A stretch of 19,248 nt of DNA from an uncultured Lachnospiraceae bacterium (GCA_910587905.1 CAJUOF010000214.1:1-19248), one strand, 5' to 3'. Counted from the stretch's first letter, positions 7,268 through 16,113 are shown. Numbers and translations: made by a program. Notes: a model not told the origin generated them from the letters alone.

Positions 7268-8377
7268 CTACTCTACGTTTTGCACAGGATCAGACTTCCA
7301 GTCCCATCCGTCAAATGCTCCGGTTCCCGTGTAGTCGAACTGATTGATGATACCGTGTCCGCCCTTCCGGTCGTCCGTATAGTCGTTGACAAACTCTGCC
7401 CTCACAAAATCCTCCGCCACGATCTGAACCGTCTGTTCCTTCTCCGATGCGATCTCGTAGGTGCCGCCCTCATAGATCTCCGTCACCGTCACCATGGCTC
7501 CCGCAGGGATTTTGTTCTCAATACGTATCGTCTGCTGTCCGGCCTCCGTAAAGATCAGACTCTCCACATCGCTGTAGACCGTCTGGCCGCCCAAAGCTGC
7601 CTCGATCTGGAACACAAAGATCCCCGGCTCCTTGGTCTCGTAGGTCCGCAGAGTCTTGACGATTTCCAGGGACCCGTACCGATTCTCCGGCACAGGCTTT
7701 AGATAAGCGGTCACATCATAGATCCAGGGGCCCGGATTTGCCGTATTGACACTGCTGTTGTGATTCTCATCCACAGTCGGATCCTTCATGGGAAGAGATA
7801 CCAACTGCGGGCTAAAGGTATACGTATTCAGAAGAGATCTCGCCAAGGTGACCAAGCGGTCCGGCGCTCCCTCCTCTTTTTGGAGCATCGTATAGTCTTC
7901 CATCGCCTGACCTCTCGCGATCATCAGATACAGGCCGCCGGAAAGGTCTCCCATCGTTTCCCCGGGCTTTGCTGTTTTCACCGGAGTATCCGGATTTTCC
8001 GGATCCAGAGCCATGACGGCCGCCGCCTGTGCCATGTCCGCCCAATCGCTCTCCTTGATTTCATCCGGGAAAGACAGTCCCTTATAAAACTCCTCAGGCT
8101 TATAGAGATAGGTATTCACCCCCGGCGTCTTTCTCGCCACGGCCACCCGGTACAGGTCCACGACGATATCTGCCTTCTCCAGATCCTCCAGCCGCTCTTC
8201 ACTCGCATCCGGTTGAATCGCCTCCACCGTCAGAGAACACTTTGAGTCAAGATCAATCTGTGTTCTATCTCCCGCCCCCTGAGCTCCCTCCACAGCACCG
8301 CTGACCACAGGGCTTGTAAGGCACAGGCCAAAAGCCAGCAAAAGCGCTGCGGCCGGATAAATTCCCTTTTTCTTCAT
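7268..8377 (-). CDS. Accessory pilin-like protein with SpaA/DUF5979-type domain
   Basis: A 369-residue secreted protein. ATG at 8377 has an AAGGAGGGA site 6 bases upstream; the frame could extend to a GTG that is part of that site, which is unlikely. Residues 1-28 are a signal peptide. Residues about 45-190 form an N-terminal pilin-like domain (DLYRVAV, GGLYLMIARG). Residues about 235-335 are a CnaB/SpaA or DUF5979-like domain: GSLEIVKTL, IFVFQIEAALGG, PAGAMVTVTEIYEG and a closing EFVNDY strand, consistent with an isopeptide-type fold. The C-terminus ends with NQFDYTGTGAFDGWDW and no membrane span or LPXTG motif. It follows the sortase gene by 21 bases. How it attaches to the surface is unclear; it may be a non-covalent pilus subunit. 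Confidence 0.8.
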   Translation of the reverse strand: MKKKGIYPAAALLLAFGLCLTSPVVSGAVEGAQGAGDRTQIDLDSKCSLTVEAIQPDASEERLEDLEKADIVVDLYRVAVARKTPGVNTYLYKPEEFYKGLSFPDEIKESDWADMAQAAAVMALDPENPDTPVKTAKPGETMGDLSGGLYLMIARGQAMEDYTMLQKEEGAPDRLVTLARSLLNTYTFSPQLVSLPMKDPTVDENHNSSVNTANPGPWIYDVTAYLKPVPENRYGSLEIVKTLRTYETKEPGIFVFQIEAALGGQTVYSDVESLIFTEAGQQTIRIENKIPAGAMVTVTEIYEGGTYEIASEKEQTVQIVAEDFVRAEFVNDYTDDRKGGHGIINQFDYTGTGAFDGWDWKSDPVQNVE

Positions 8378-8398
8378 GTTCTGTCCCTCCTTCACTTA

Positions 8399-9292
8399 TC
8401 ACAAAACTCCATGATGATCGTTTTCATTTCTCCTCAACTCTTCCAAAAGCTCCTTGGTGCTCTTTTTGGGTCTTCTCAAACGGCGACAGATCCATATTCC
8501 TAAAAGAATCAGCAGCACAATGGGTACTCCCACTGCCAAGACCACCTGATAGACCGGCACCTTCACTGCCTCTGCCTCAACCTCATGGAACTCTTCTAAA
8601 TTCTGAATTCTCGTCCCCCGCACCAAAATCCGGTGGCTGTTGATTCCATAGGGAGTACAGGTAATCAGTGTACAGTAATCCTCACCGTCTGCAATCATCA
8701 GATCCTGCTGCTCCGCCGGAAGAACCACCCGAATCTGGTCTACCTGGTAAGTGATTTTCCTCCCCAGTACCGTCAGGGTAAACACATCCCCCTCCTCCAA
8801 CCGGTCCAAATCAGTAAACAGTCTTGCAGACGGAAGCCCCCGATGTCCGGACACCAGACAATGGGTACTCTCCCCGCCTACCGGAAGGCTGCTTCCCGGA
8901 ATATGCCCGATCGCCATCTGAAGCACGGCCTCATCCGTCCCGTGATAGATCGGAAGACTGACACCGATGGAAAGAATCTGAATATACCCCATAATCCCCG
9001 TACCGGAAACATCCAGAAGAGAACGGTATTCCTCCAGTTCACTGTCCGTGAGGACAAATTCCCGCTTTCCCGCCGCAAGTTTCTCGTTGTAGGCACGGGC
9101 CGCCGCAAGCATCGTCTCACATTCTTCCTCTGACATCCCGTCCACCGTTTCCACATAGGAGGCGATCGCCCTGGACTGATGGAGCGAGTTCCACCAATCG
9201 CTGACTGTCGGATACAGGATTAAGCACAACCCCGCAACTAAAATTATGGATAAAATAAGCTCTATCACATATTTTTTTAAAAATTTTTTCAT
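8399..9292 (-). CDS. srtC: Class C (pilin-polymerising) sortase
   Basis: A 297-residue transpeptidase. Membrane spans lie at about 10-28 and 246-269, an arrangement typical of class C. The catalytic triad is visible: His150 in LVSGHRG, Cys212 in TLITCTPYGINSH and Arg221 in HRILVRGTR. The MGYIQI and LPIYHGT strands and the IPGSSLPVGG loop match the family. The N-terminal lid region (about 70-100) lacks the Asp-Pro-aromatic motif that usually plugs the active site. The ATG at 9292 has an AAGGAGAGG site about 8 bases upstream. The gene follows the LPGTG backbone pilin by 100 bases that contain a strong hairpin. It is expected to crosslink backbone pilin through the LPGTG threonine to a lysine on the next subunit, and to add the tip adhesin. 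No housekeeping sortase is in the window. Confidence 0.92.
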   Translation of the reverse strand: MKKFLKKYVIELILSIILVAGLCLILYPTVSDWWNSLHQSRAIASYVETVDGMSEEECETMLAAARAYNEKLAAGKREFVLTDSELEEYRSLLDVSGTGIMGYIQILSIGVSLPIYHGTDEAVLQMAIGHIPGSSLPVGGESTHCLVSGHRGLPSARLFTDLDRLEEGDVFTLTVLGRKITYQVDQIRVVLPAEQQDLMIADGEDYCTLITCTPYGINSHRILVRGTRIQNLEEFHEVEAEAVKVPVYQVVLAVGVPIVLLILLGIWICRRLRRPKKSTKELLEELRRNENDHHGVL

Positions 9293-9331
9293 CCTGCGGG
9301 CCTCTCCTTACTGCTGTATCAATTCCATCCA

Positions 9332-9375
9332 GGGATTTCCCCGGCTCTGCCCTTTTTCGGCAGAGCCGGAATCCC
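9332..9375 (-). other. Strong intercistronic RNA hairpin between backbone pilin and sortase
   Basis: CCGGCTCTGCC (9341-9351) and GGCAGAGCCGG (9359-9369) pair perfectly over 11 bases around a 7-base loop. Outside it, GGGATTTCC (9332-9340) and AATCCC (9370-9375) extend the stem with bulges. No run of T follows on the minus strand, so it is not a standard Rho-independent terminator. It more likely protects the 3' end of pilin mRNA, marks a processing site or partly attenuates the downstream sortase. Confidence 0.7.
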
Positions 9376-9377
9376 CG

Positions 9378-9406
9378 ATTTTACTTTTCTCACTACATGT
9401 TTTCCA
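9378..9406 (-). promoter_or_regulatory. Possible weak internal promoter before the sortase
   Basis: On the minus strand TGGAAA (9401-9406) and TAAAAT (9378-9383) are separated by 17 bases, overlapping the end of the pilin gene. If used, transcription would start at about the foot of the hairpin at 9332-9375. The matches are moderate (4/6 and 5/6), so this could be chance. Confidence 0.25.
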
Positions 9407-11252
9407 TCGAATTTTTTGCCTTGCGCATCCGTCTTCGAATGATCAGCAATACTGCCGCCCCCACCGCAAGAATACCTCCTGCGGTATAGAAAATTGTCGT
9501 ACCGATGCCGCCGGTGCCGGGAAGAAGTCTTCCCCGCATATTGGCAATCTTGTTCTCCCCGGATACCTCCTTACCGTTCTGTTCCATGGAGATATCTGCT
9601 TTTCCAGTCAGGCTTTCATCCTCATGATGGTCTGCCCTGATCGTAATATAGATGTCGTCACAGGTATTATATCCCTTCGGTGTCGTCGTTTCTCTCAAAA
9701 GATATCTGCCCGCATCAAGACCTATGATGTCAAAATGTCCCGTGGTCTCGTCGGAGAAGATTTCCTGTCCCGTTTCCCCCTCTTTCGCAGGACGGTACAA
9801 GCCGGCAGACTTCGCCTCGCCGTCGGCCGCCGTGCTCTCGTCTTCCGCTGTGGTCTCGTCTTCCGAACCCTCTTCCCGGACCGTGACAGGAACCAGCGCC
9901 ACTTCCTCTTCCTTCTCGTTTCCGGCTTCATCCTCTATGATCTGATACAGCTTGAAGCCCGCCCCTCCGAGGGGATCCTCCTTCATGCTGTCATCGGACT
10001 CACTGCTCCCATAAGGGCCGTCTGGGTCATCATCAATGGTGATCTTTTTGTTCAGCATCTTGTAGGTAAATACCCAGACAGAGTCCTCCTCCGTTCTGCC
10101 CACACTTCCCCCGGCACCGGCACTCGGGTTGTTGGAATACTCCAAAAACACCGTATTCTTATTGTCCGTACCTACGGCATCGTCATTGTAGGTTTCATTG
10201 ACCTGGGCGTCTTCGTTTAAATAGGCGTTGTAAATCACCTCTACCCTGGCGCCGCGGATGTTGCCGTCATATGTGACGTCTTTCAGATTGGGGATCGTCA
10301 GAGACCATTCGAAATCTGCCTTTCCCTTCTCTAAATTGTCACTCAGCTCATACAGCACGCCTATAAAATCTTTCACGCCATCCTTTAAAATATAGTCCTG
10401 ATCCGCCTTGACAACAATGCTCTCAATCCCATCAAAGGTCACGCCCTTCGACATGGTATCGTGGAACACCAGTTGATAGGAACTGTAAGCATCGATGGCC
10501 TCCTCGTCCGGGATCTGGGCAATCAGCTTAAACTGGAAGGGTTCATAGAGCGCGTGGTCCGCAGTCTCCCCCCAGCCACTGCCCACTGCATTATTGGGGT
10601 AGGTATCCTTTCCGTTTAAAGTATCCTCATCCTCCGGCTCATCCCACACCTGTTTGTCAACCATCGGCTTCGCACTCTTGGGCTTAATGGTAATGCCCTC
10701 GCCGAGAACCCGGAGCACATCGGCCGTATATGCCTCATCTAACGGATTCCCATCCGCATCGACCGGAGTCCCTTCTTCATCCCTGAGCAGATAGTAGCCC
10801 GGCTCCACCTCCACACTCTCCCTGAACGTCTTGTAGGGCTGCTCGCCGGCATCTACATATGGTTTGATCTGATTGACATCCGTGACATCCTGACCATTTT
10901 CATCCTTCAAAATGTCGTCCGTCACCGGATCCCCCGGCTTAGCGCCCTCAGGGAGCTTTGCATTTGCCCCCCAGCGCACATTTGCCAGCTTATAGGACAG
11001 GAGCTTTCCATCTTGGTCCAGGACAGGAGCCGGATCTCCGGTAAAAATCTGATAGAGCTCGTAGGTATGCCCGGCGCCTCCCTCAACGCGGATCGTCACC
11101 GTCTTCGCCCCGTCTGCCTCCGGAGTCGAATCCACCGGATTTTGTGCTTCGGGGCCTGTCGCCACGGCGGGTATCGCCATGGCTGCAAGCATCACAATCA
11201 CCAACAGAACACTGATGGTTCTCCTAATCTGTCTTCTTCGTTCTCCCTTCAT
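9393..11252 (-). CDS. Major (backbone) pilin, FimA/SpaA type, LPGTG-anchored
   Basis: A 619-residue pilin. Residues 1-31 are a signal peptide. Residues about 50-195 form the N-terminal domain (TVTIRVEGG, YELYQIFTGD, GYYLLRDEEG). Next come KPMVDK (195-200), a candidate linking-lysine segment, and a D2-type isopeptide domain at about 235-370 (FQFKLIAQIPDE, LVFHDTMSKGVTF). A SpaA domain at about 425-545 carries an E-box, YLLRETTTPKGY (517-528). The C-terminus has LPGTG (577-581), a hydrophobic span and a basic tail (RRRMRK), a full sorting signal. ATG at 11252 is chosen for its AAAGGAG site and signal peptide; the frame is open 26 codons further upstream inside the adhesin gene. Only one base separates its start from the stop of the tip adhesin gene. 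It is the expected polymer substrate of the class C sortase downstream. Confidence 0.92.
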   Translation of the reverse strand: MKGERRRQIRRTISVLLVIVMLAAMAIPAVATGPEAQNPVDSTPEADGAKTVTIRVEGGAGHTYELYQIFTGDPAPVLDQDGKLLSYKLANVRWGANAKLPEGAKPGDPVTDDILKDENGQDVTDVNQIKPYVDAGEQPYKTFRESVEVEPGYYLLRDEEGTPVDADGNPLDEAYTADVLRVLGEGITIKPKSAKPMVDKQVWDEPEDEDTLNGKDTYPNNAVGSGWGETADHALYEPFQFKLIAQIPDEEAIDAYSSYQLVFHDTMSKGVTFDGIESIVVKADQDYILKDGVKDFIGVLYELSDNLEKGKADFEWSLTIPNLKDVTYDGNIRGARVEVIYNAYLNEDAQVNETYNDDAVGTDNKNTVFLEYSNNPSAGAGGSVGRTEEDSVWVFTYKMLNKKITIDDDPDGPYGSSESDDSMKEDPLGGAGFKLYQIIEDEAGNEKEEEVALVPVTVREEGSEDETTAEDESTAADGEAKSAGLYRPAKEGETGQEIFSDETTGHFDIIGLDAGRYLLRETTTPKGYNTCDDIYITIRADHHEDESLTGKADISMEQNGKEVSGENKIANMRGRLLPGTGGIGTTIFYTAGGILAVGAAVLLIIRRRMRKAKNSMENM

Positions 11253-11253
11253 A

Positions 11254-14200
11254 TCAGACTTTCTCCTTTCTGCTTCTCTTTTTCCCCAAGCAGAAGCCGC
11301 CGATACCAAGTGCCGCCAAGAACAGCACACCGCCCAGAGTCATGTAGCGGCCTGTGCCCATACCACCGGACTCAGGAATTTCGTAATAGTAGAGAGGGTC
11401 GACAATGGGAGTTTCCGAATAGGCAATCTCTTTCACATACTCTCCCGATTCCGTCACATCAAGCGTGACAACCGGCATCTTGTCGTCCGGCTGAGCTACA
11501 AACCCGGCAGGGGCCTGAATCTCCCTGAACTGATAAGTTCCCTTCGGCAAGCCTTTCACCAAGATGAGTCCATATTTATCTGTGATCAAGCTCCGCACCT
11601 CAGGATTCCCCACAGAATCTTGCCCTGCGGCCGCCTCTCCGACATATTCATAACCATCTGCTGCCTGTGTAAATTCTAACAGGACTTTGTTCTCCTCATC
11701 GATTCTATAGAGCTCAAATTTCGCTCCGGCCAGCGGGGAGTATGGAAGCACTGCCTCCCCCACCGCATCGCCCATCACCTTGGTCAGTTTCAAATTGTAG
11801 GTCAGATCGTCCCGATGGGTATTCGTAATCACCCTAGTCTGAACATCTCCTTCTGCTGTCGGCTCTCCGACCGCAGAATAAAACTGATCATAGGCGAAGG
11901 AGCTTCCCTCCTCAAAGGTCATACCAATTTCTTTTACGGTATAACGGTAGGTGTGACTGCCTGCCGCATCGCTGCTCTTCGAGACAAGCCCCTCCCAGGT
12001 ATGGCTCCACTCATTTTCTTTTGTCAGATCAACAGGGGCTCCATAGGCTTCCTCGGTTCCCCCATCTGCACTCCGGAAAAGCTGTACCTGAACCTTTGCC
12101 CCCAGCTCTTCTTTCGCAAGCTCAGCCTGTGTCCCGCTCCACTCCTTTTTCACGCGGACATCAATCTTCTCAGTCTTCCGGTTTGTGAACGTCGCTCCGG
12201 AAGTCTCTCCCAGGTCTGTCGGCAATCGGTAAATCTTTGCATCGTTGGCGCTGGAACCGGCTTCAGACGTTAATCTCTGTGCGGACGTCCATTCTCCGGC
12301 ATCGCCTGACCTGCTTTGAATCACGACCGTATCCGGATCGATGCGGTAGTGGTTCCATTGATAGCTGGCATTTCCCGCTGCGACCGAGGTCTCCTTCTTC
12401 AGCGTGAACGAAACCAAATATTCTGTAGATTCCCACTGAATGCCGCCCTGTACGGAATCAGAAATCTCTTGTATCAGAAACGACTTCTCAACCGAATCCT
12501 GTTCGCCATCCCCGGAAACAGCAATGGGCGCAAACCGAATCATTCCCGCCGCGTCATTCTGCGCGGTTTCCGTACATTCCCCTTTGGTCTCTGTTTTCTT
12601 ATTATAAGGATAAACCCCAAACTTAAATGCTGTGCCTGTCAGATCGGTGATTTTGCTGCCGTCTGCATCAAAAAGCTGCTTTGTCGCCTCAAACTGCAGA
12701 CTGTCGCCGAAGGTGTAATTTTTGCAGTCGCCCAGCAAGAGAATTCCGTTGCACTGTACACCGCCTCCATGGGTCGTGGAATAGTTCCCCGTAATAAAGA
12801 CAGAAGCCCCTTCGTAAGCTTTGTCTTTCGATTTCTGAGTCGGATCTGCCGTCAGTCCCATCCTGTTTTGCGCGGAGCGAATGTCGTTTTGCTCCCTCTT
12901 AAACTGAATCTCCACACTGTCATTCTTCTTACCCGTTATGTCCTCGGTATTGTTCGCGCTTCCGATCCAGTTGGAATAGCCGCCTCCCAGCATCAGATTG
13001 CTCACTGTGCTGTACTGCTCACAATAATAATCATCATAGGCACTTGTCTCTTCTCCGCTTTCGCTCTTGGTAATCCGCCGCTGAAATACGGTATCGCCAA
13101 CAGCAAATTCAGAATCCTGTGTCAATCCGTCCTTATACCATTTCCCTTCTGCCGTCGCGGTTGCCGAGGGATCACCCACCGCATGATTGTCATAAACTGC
13201 CGTTCCCAGATCCAGCGTCAGCGGGCTCACACTGTTGATCACCTGTGCGTTGGAGCAGCCGCCGACGCCTCCTCCATAACCTTTCGCCGTATTTCCCGAA
13301 ATCAGGGCACCTTGAATCACCATCTGCGCACTTTCTACGCAAAAGGCACCGCCGCCGCCCCAGTCGTGTTTGGTCTCCGTCTTATTGTTCGTGATATAAA
13401 CAGCGGCGCCCTCGGCGGCCGCGATTTCCGCCGTTCCGTTCTCTCCTACGATCACAAGGCCGCCGCCCTCATGATATACCGCATGGTTGCGCGTAATGTA
13501 ACCGCCATTGATATGCAGCTTAGGGCCGACCTGATTTTGGCTTCTCAGGCTCTGGGCTGTCTGAATTCCTCCGCCGCCGGAGCCCGTATTGCCGCAGATC
13601 TTACCACCTGTCATATTCAAGGTTCCGCCAAGTCCGATCAGGATTCCTCCGCCGCCGTCAAACTGCGAATACTCCCTATGCCTGGGCTGCCCCCATCCTG
13701 CCCCGCCCCCGATCTCATTTGCATTCTGCATCTGGTCCATATTGTTGCAGATGTTGCCTCCGGTGAGATTGACCGTCACGCCGTCTGCCGTATAGATGCC
13801 GCCGCCCTTGCCGTATACACTGGACTGGTTTCCCGTGACCATGCCGCCGGAAATGTTGAGGGTTCCGCTGCCCAGCATGGCAATGCCGCCGCCGCTGCCC
13901 CAGTTTTCTGTCGTACCCCCATATTCCACGCGGTTATTTGCAATCACCGTTCCTGTCAGGTTGATCGTCGTACCCTTCCCTGCACAAATCGCTCCGCCGG
14001 ATACTTGATATGTCTTATCGGTCCAAGTATCATAATTATAGTGGTGATCTTTTTTCGACACACCGCCGCAGATATATCCCCCTGCCAGATTCAGTTGATT
14101 GGCCTCCGACGCTGCAAGCAAAATGGCCCTTCTGCCCCCGCCGCCGTTCAGCATGCCGCTTTCCAGTGTCAGCGTTCCGCAGCTCACAAAGATCAGTGGT

Positions 14201-16113
14201 TCCGTTCCGATTTCACTGCCGCTCCAGATGATCTTCCCTCCGGCAGTGACGGTATGGGTATACAGCTTCTCGTTCGTCCCTGTCCCTGCCGCCTCCGTAT
14301 CAATTTCATAATAAGTCAATGTACCGGTGGCAGAATCGTAGCTTCCGGACCCCTTCCAGCCATACTCTCCCCAAGCTGCTCCTGCATTCCTGCTGTCCTG
14401 CTCCGGCCTCCATCCACTGTCCTTAATCGTGAGGGAAGTTGCATCCTTGACATTGATGAGGCTTTTATTTCCCGTCACAGTGATGGTATGCCCGTTCAAA
14501 TCTAACGTGACATGAATGTTTGCCTTTACTGTAATTCCCCCGGCGTCCGTCTTATCCGGATCGGGATCCTTAAGGTCTTCCTCCGTAACTTCAAAATCGG
14601 CTCCCAATACGATCTCATCTCCGTCGGAAGCGTTTTCAAGCCTTCTTTTCAGATCCGAAAAGTTTTTTACCTGTCCGTCGTCCGTCGTGTAGACGGCCAT
14701 ATCAGAAAACGAATCCGTATCGAAACTGGTGACGCCATTGCTGTCAATCTGGCTTCCCTCTAATACCTCCGTTTCCTCTTTTGCAAAATGTACGACCGTG
14801 ATCGGATCCCCTTCCGCATAGCCGTTCCCGTCCAGGAACTGAACCGTCACAGTGACCTTATCCTGAGGCTCCACTTCCACACCGTCCACAAAAAAGCCGA
14901 TGTTGAACAGGCATTTCATCCTCATATTTTCTTCTAACAGTTCCTGCGCCTCTGCATCTCTCTGGCTATAACGCTCGGGATCACTCTTCTCCGTGATCTC
15001 CTCCACCTGGAGCAGAGCATTCTCCGGAAGCCCCGCAGCCTCGGTATAGGCCGCCGTAATGATATAGTTCTCATTCTCCCAGGTCTGCGTGATCATATCG
15101 GCGTTCTCTTCTGCCGCTTCCATGCAGCTCTCATCGTGGGTGTGCTCTGCAAGCTCACAGACCAGTTCCCCGTTCTCGTCATGGCATTCCTCGCCATGGG
15201 TATGTTCCTCCAGGCCGCAGACATAGACAATCGGGGCCGTCTCACCTTCCTCGCTCTCCGCCGTTCCCGTCTCGGAGACACCTTCCGTCTCTGTCTGGCT
15301 CTCTGTCTCTTCTGTGTCTTCTGCGCTCTCCGGTTCAGTAGCAGCTTCCCCGGAAATCTCCGTATCTTCCGCCGCAACCTCTATGGTCTCAAAGCAATCC
15401 TCCCTGTGAATGTGCTCTTCCACCTGGAGAAGGCCGCAGGTGCGGGTTTCATTTCCGCCTGCATCCTTCACATAACAAGTCTCATCGTGAATATGGGGCC
15501 TCGCCTCCGGCCTTGTACAGATCAGCTTTTGATCCACCTGGAAGCATTCCTCCGTGTGCACATGGCCGCCTGCCCCTGCTTCCATTCCACAGATCAGCGG
15601 AGCCTCCCCCGTCTGATAACATTCCTCGGAATGAGCATGGGCTTCGCTTTCCTCCTGGCCGCAGACCAAGATCCGCTCTGGCTCACCGTAGCAGCCCTCC
15701 GTATGCCCATGGCCGCCGTCGCCCTCCAACTGGCCGCAGATCAGAGTCCGCTCTTCCTCAAAGCATCCCGCCTCATGGACGTGAGCCTCCACCTCGGGGA
15801 GGGGACATGCCAAATTGCCCGCGGCATCATAGCAGGTTTCCGCATGCCGATGGATCACGAAATCCGCACAGCCGCAAACCAGCTCCTTTCCATTTTCCCC
15901 TTCTGCATAGCATCCTTCCGTGTGCTGATGGATCACATGTTTACAGACAAGCACCTTCTCTTCTCTGGTCATCGCCCGACCGGTGGGCTTTAACAGTGCA
16001 AGTGTACCCACCACAGCAACCACTGCCAAACAAAGAAATGCCGCCAGCCACCACTTATTCTTTCTCCGTCTGCGCAGCATCTCCGCCGCCTGTTTAAAAA
16101 CCGAAGATACCAT
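11254..16113 (-). CDS. Giant Cys/His-repeat beta-helix tip adhesin
   Basis: A 1619-residue surface protein. ATG at 16113 follows a GGAGGAGG site. A basic N-terminus (RRRRKNK) and hydrophobic span (about 21-41) serve as signal peptide or anchor. Residues 57-331 hold ten H-x-H-x3-C units with a following Cys, interrupted by a Glu/Thr linker (about 245-295). A beta-sandwich-like region lies at about 345-475. Residues about 525-1125 are a right-handed beta-helix, shown by many glycine-rich turns (GGG, NITGGxIxxN patterns). A Spy0128/FctA-like region (about 1139-1315), a Cna B-type domain (about 1316-1435) and a SpaA domain with E-box YQFREIQAPAGF (about 1438-1570) follow. The end is IPESGG (1579-1584), a hydrophobic span and KKRSRKEK, a variant sorting signal. 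Its place directly before the backbone pilin, its size and the beta-helix suggest a glycan- or surface-binding pilus tip; the ligand is unknown. Confidence 0.9.
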   Translation of the reverse strand: MVSSVFKQAAEMLRRRRKNKWWLAAFLCLAVVAVVGTLALLKPTGRAMTREEKVLVCKHVIHQHTEGCYAEGENGKELVCGCADFVIHRHAETCYDAAGNLACPLPEVEAHVHEAGCFEEERTLICGQLEGDGGHGHTEGCYGEPERILVCGQEESEAHAHSEECYQTGEAPLICGMEAGAGGHVHTEECFQVDQKLICTRPEARPHIHDETCYVKDAGGNETRTCGLLQVEEHIHREDCFETIEVAAEDTEISGEAATEPESAEDTEETESQTETEGVSETGTAESEEGETAPIVYVCGLEEHTHGEECHDENGELVCELAEHTHDESCMEAAEENADMITQTWENENYIITAAYTEAAGLPENALLQVEEITEKSDPERYSQRDAEAQELLEENMRMKCLFNIGFFVDGVEVEPQDKVTVTVQFLDGNGYAEGDPITVVHFAKEETEVLEGSQIDSNGVTSFDTDSFSDMAVYTTDDGQVKNFSDLKRRLENASDGDEIVLGADFEVTEEDLKDPDPDKTDAGGITVKANIHVTLDLNGHTITVTGNKSLINVKDATSLTIKDSGWRPEQDSRNAGAAWGEYGWKGSGSYDSATGTLTYYEIDTEAAGTGTNEKLYTHTVTAGGKIIWSGSEIGTEPLIFVSCGTLTLESGMLNGGGGRRAILLAASEANQLNLAGGYICGGVSKKDHHYNYDTWTDKTYQVSGGAICAGKGTTINLTGTVIANNRVEYGGTTENWGSGGGIAMLGSGTLNISGGMVTGNQSSVYGKGGGIYTADGVTVNLTGGNICNNMDQMQNANEIGGGAGWGQPRHREYSQFDGGGGILIGLGGTLNMTGGKICGNTGSGGGGIQTAQSLRSQNQVGPKLHINGGYITRNHAVYHEGGGLVIVGENGTAEIAAAEGAAVYITNNKTETKHDWGGGGAFCVESAQMVIQGALISGNTAKGYGGGVGGCSNAQVINSVSPLTLDLGTAVYDNHAVGDPSATATAEGKWYKDGLTQDSEFAVGDTVFQRRITKSESGEETSAYDDYYCEQYSTVSNLMLGGGYSNWIGSANNTEDITGKKNDSVEIQFKREQNDIRSAQNRMGLTADPTQKSKDKAYEGASVFITGNYSTTHGGGVQCNGILLLGDCKNYTFGDSLQFEATKQLFDADGSKITDLTGTAFKFGVYPYNKKTETKGECTETAQNDAAGMIRFAPIAVSGDGEQDSVEKSFLIQEISDSVQGGIQWESTEYLVSFTLKKETSVAAGNASYQWNHYRIDPDTVVIQSRSGDAGEWTSAQRLTSEAGSSANDAKIYRLPTDLGETSGATFTNRKTEKIDVRVKKEWSGTQAELAKEELGAKVQVQLFRSADGGTEEAYGAPVDLTKENEWSHTWEGLVSKSSDAAGSHTYRYTVKEIGMTFEEGSSFAYDQFYSAVGEPTAEGDVQTRVITNTHRDDLTYNLKLTKVMGDAVGEAVLPYSPLAGAKFELYRIDEENKVLLEFTQAADGYEYVGEAAAGQDSVGNPEVRSLITDKYGLILVKGLPKGTYQFREIQAPAGFVAQPDDKMPVVTLDVTESGEYVKEIAYSETPIVDPLYYYEIPESGGMGTGRYMTLGGVLFLAALGIGGFCLGKKRSRKEKV
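15121..15945 (-). repeat. Ten extracellular Cys/His (HxHxxxC) repeats
   Basis: In residues 57-331 of the tip adhesin the pattern H-x-H-x3-C recurs ten times, mostly followed 8-15 residues later by another Cys (usually LICG or LVCG). Examples are HQHTEGCY, HRHAETCY, HVHEAGCF, HGHTEGCY, HAHSEECY, HTHGEECH and HTHDESCM. Eight units are nearly contiguous and two follow a Glu-rich linker. The Cys and His geometry suggests metal binding or disulfide-stabilised small modules. The same unit occurs once in the surface protein at 1-1749. Confidence 0.85.

Noticed and set aside
9332..9375. Reading the strong hairpin as a Rho-independent terminator
   Set aside because: No T-run follows the stem on the minus strand, and the sortase gene directly downstream belongs functionally with the pilin.
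9246..10220. Plus-strand open frame of 324 codons opposite the backbone pilin and sortase start
   Set aside because: Antisense to two clear genes and to the hairpin, with no domain or ribosome site.
13250..14170. Recurrent CCGCCGCC-type short repeats resembling a repeat array
   Set aside because: They code for the GGG turns of the beta-helix in frame; there are no uniform repeat-spacer units, so this is not a CRISPR array.
12316..14505. A 729-codon open frame on the plus strand opposite the tip adhesin
   Set aside because: It lies entirely antisense to the well-supported 1619-residue adhesin, has no recognisable domain or ribosome binding site, and is explained by the codon bias and glycine-rich repeats of the true gene.
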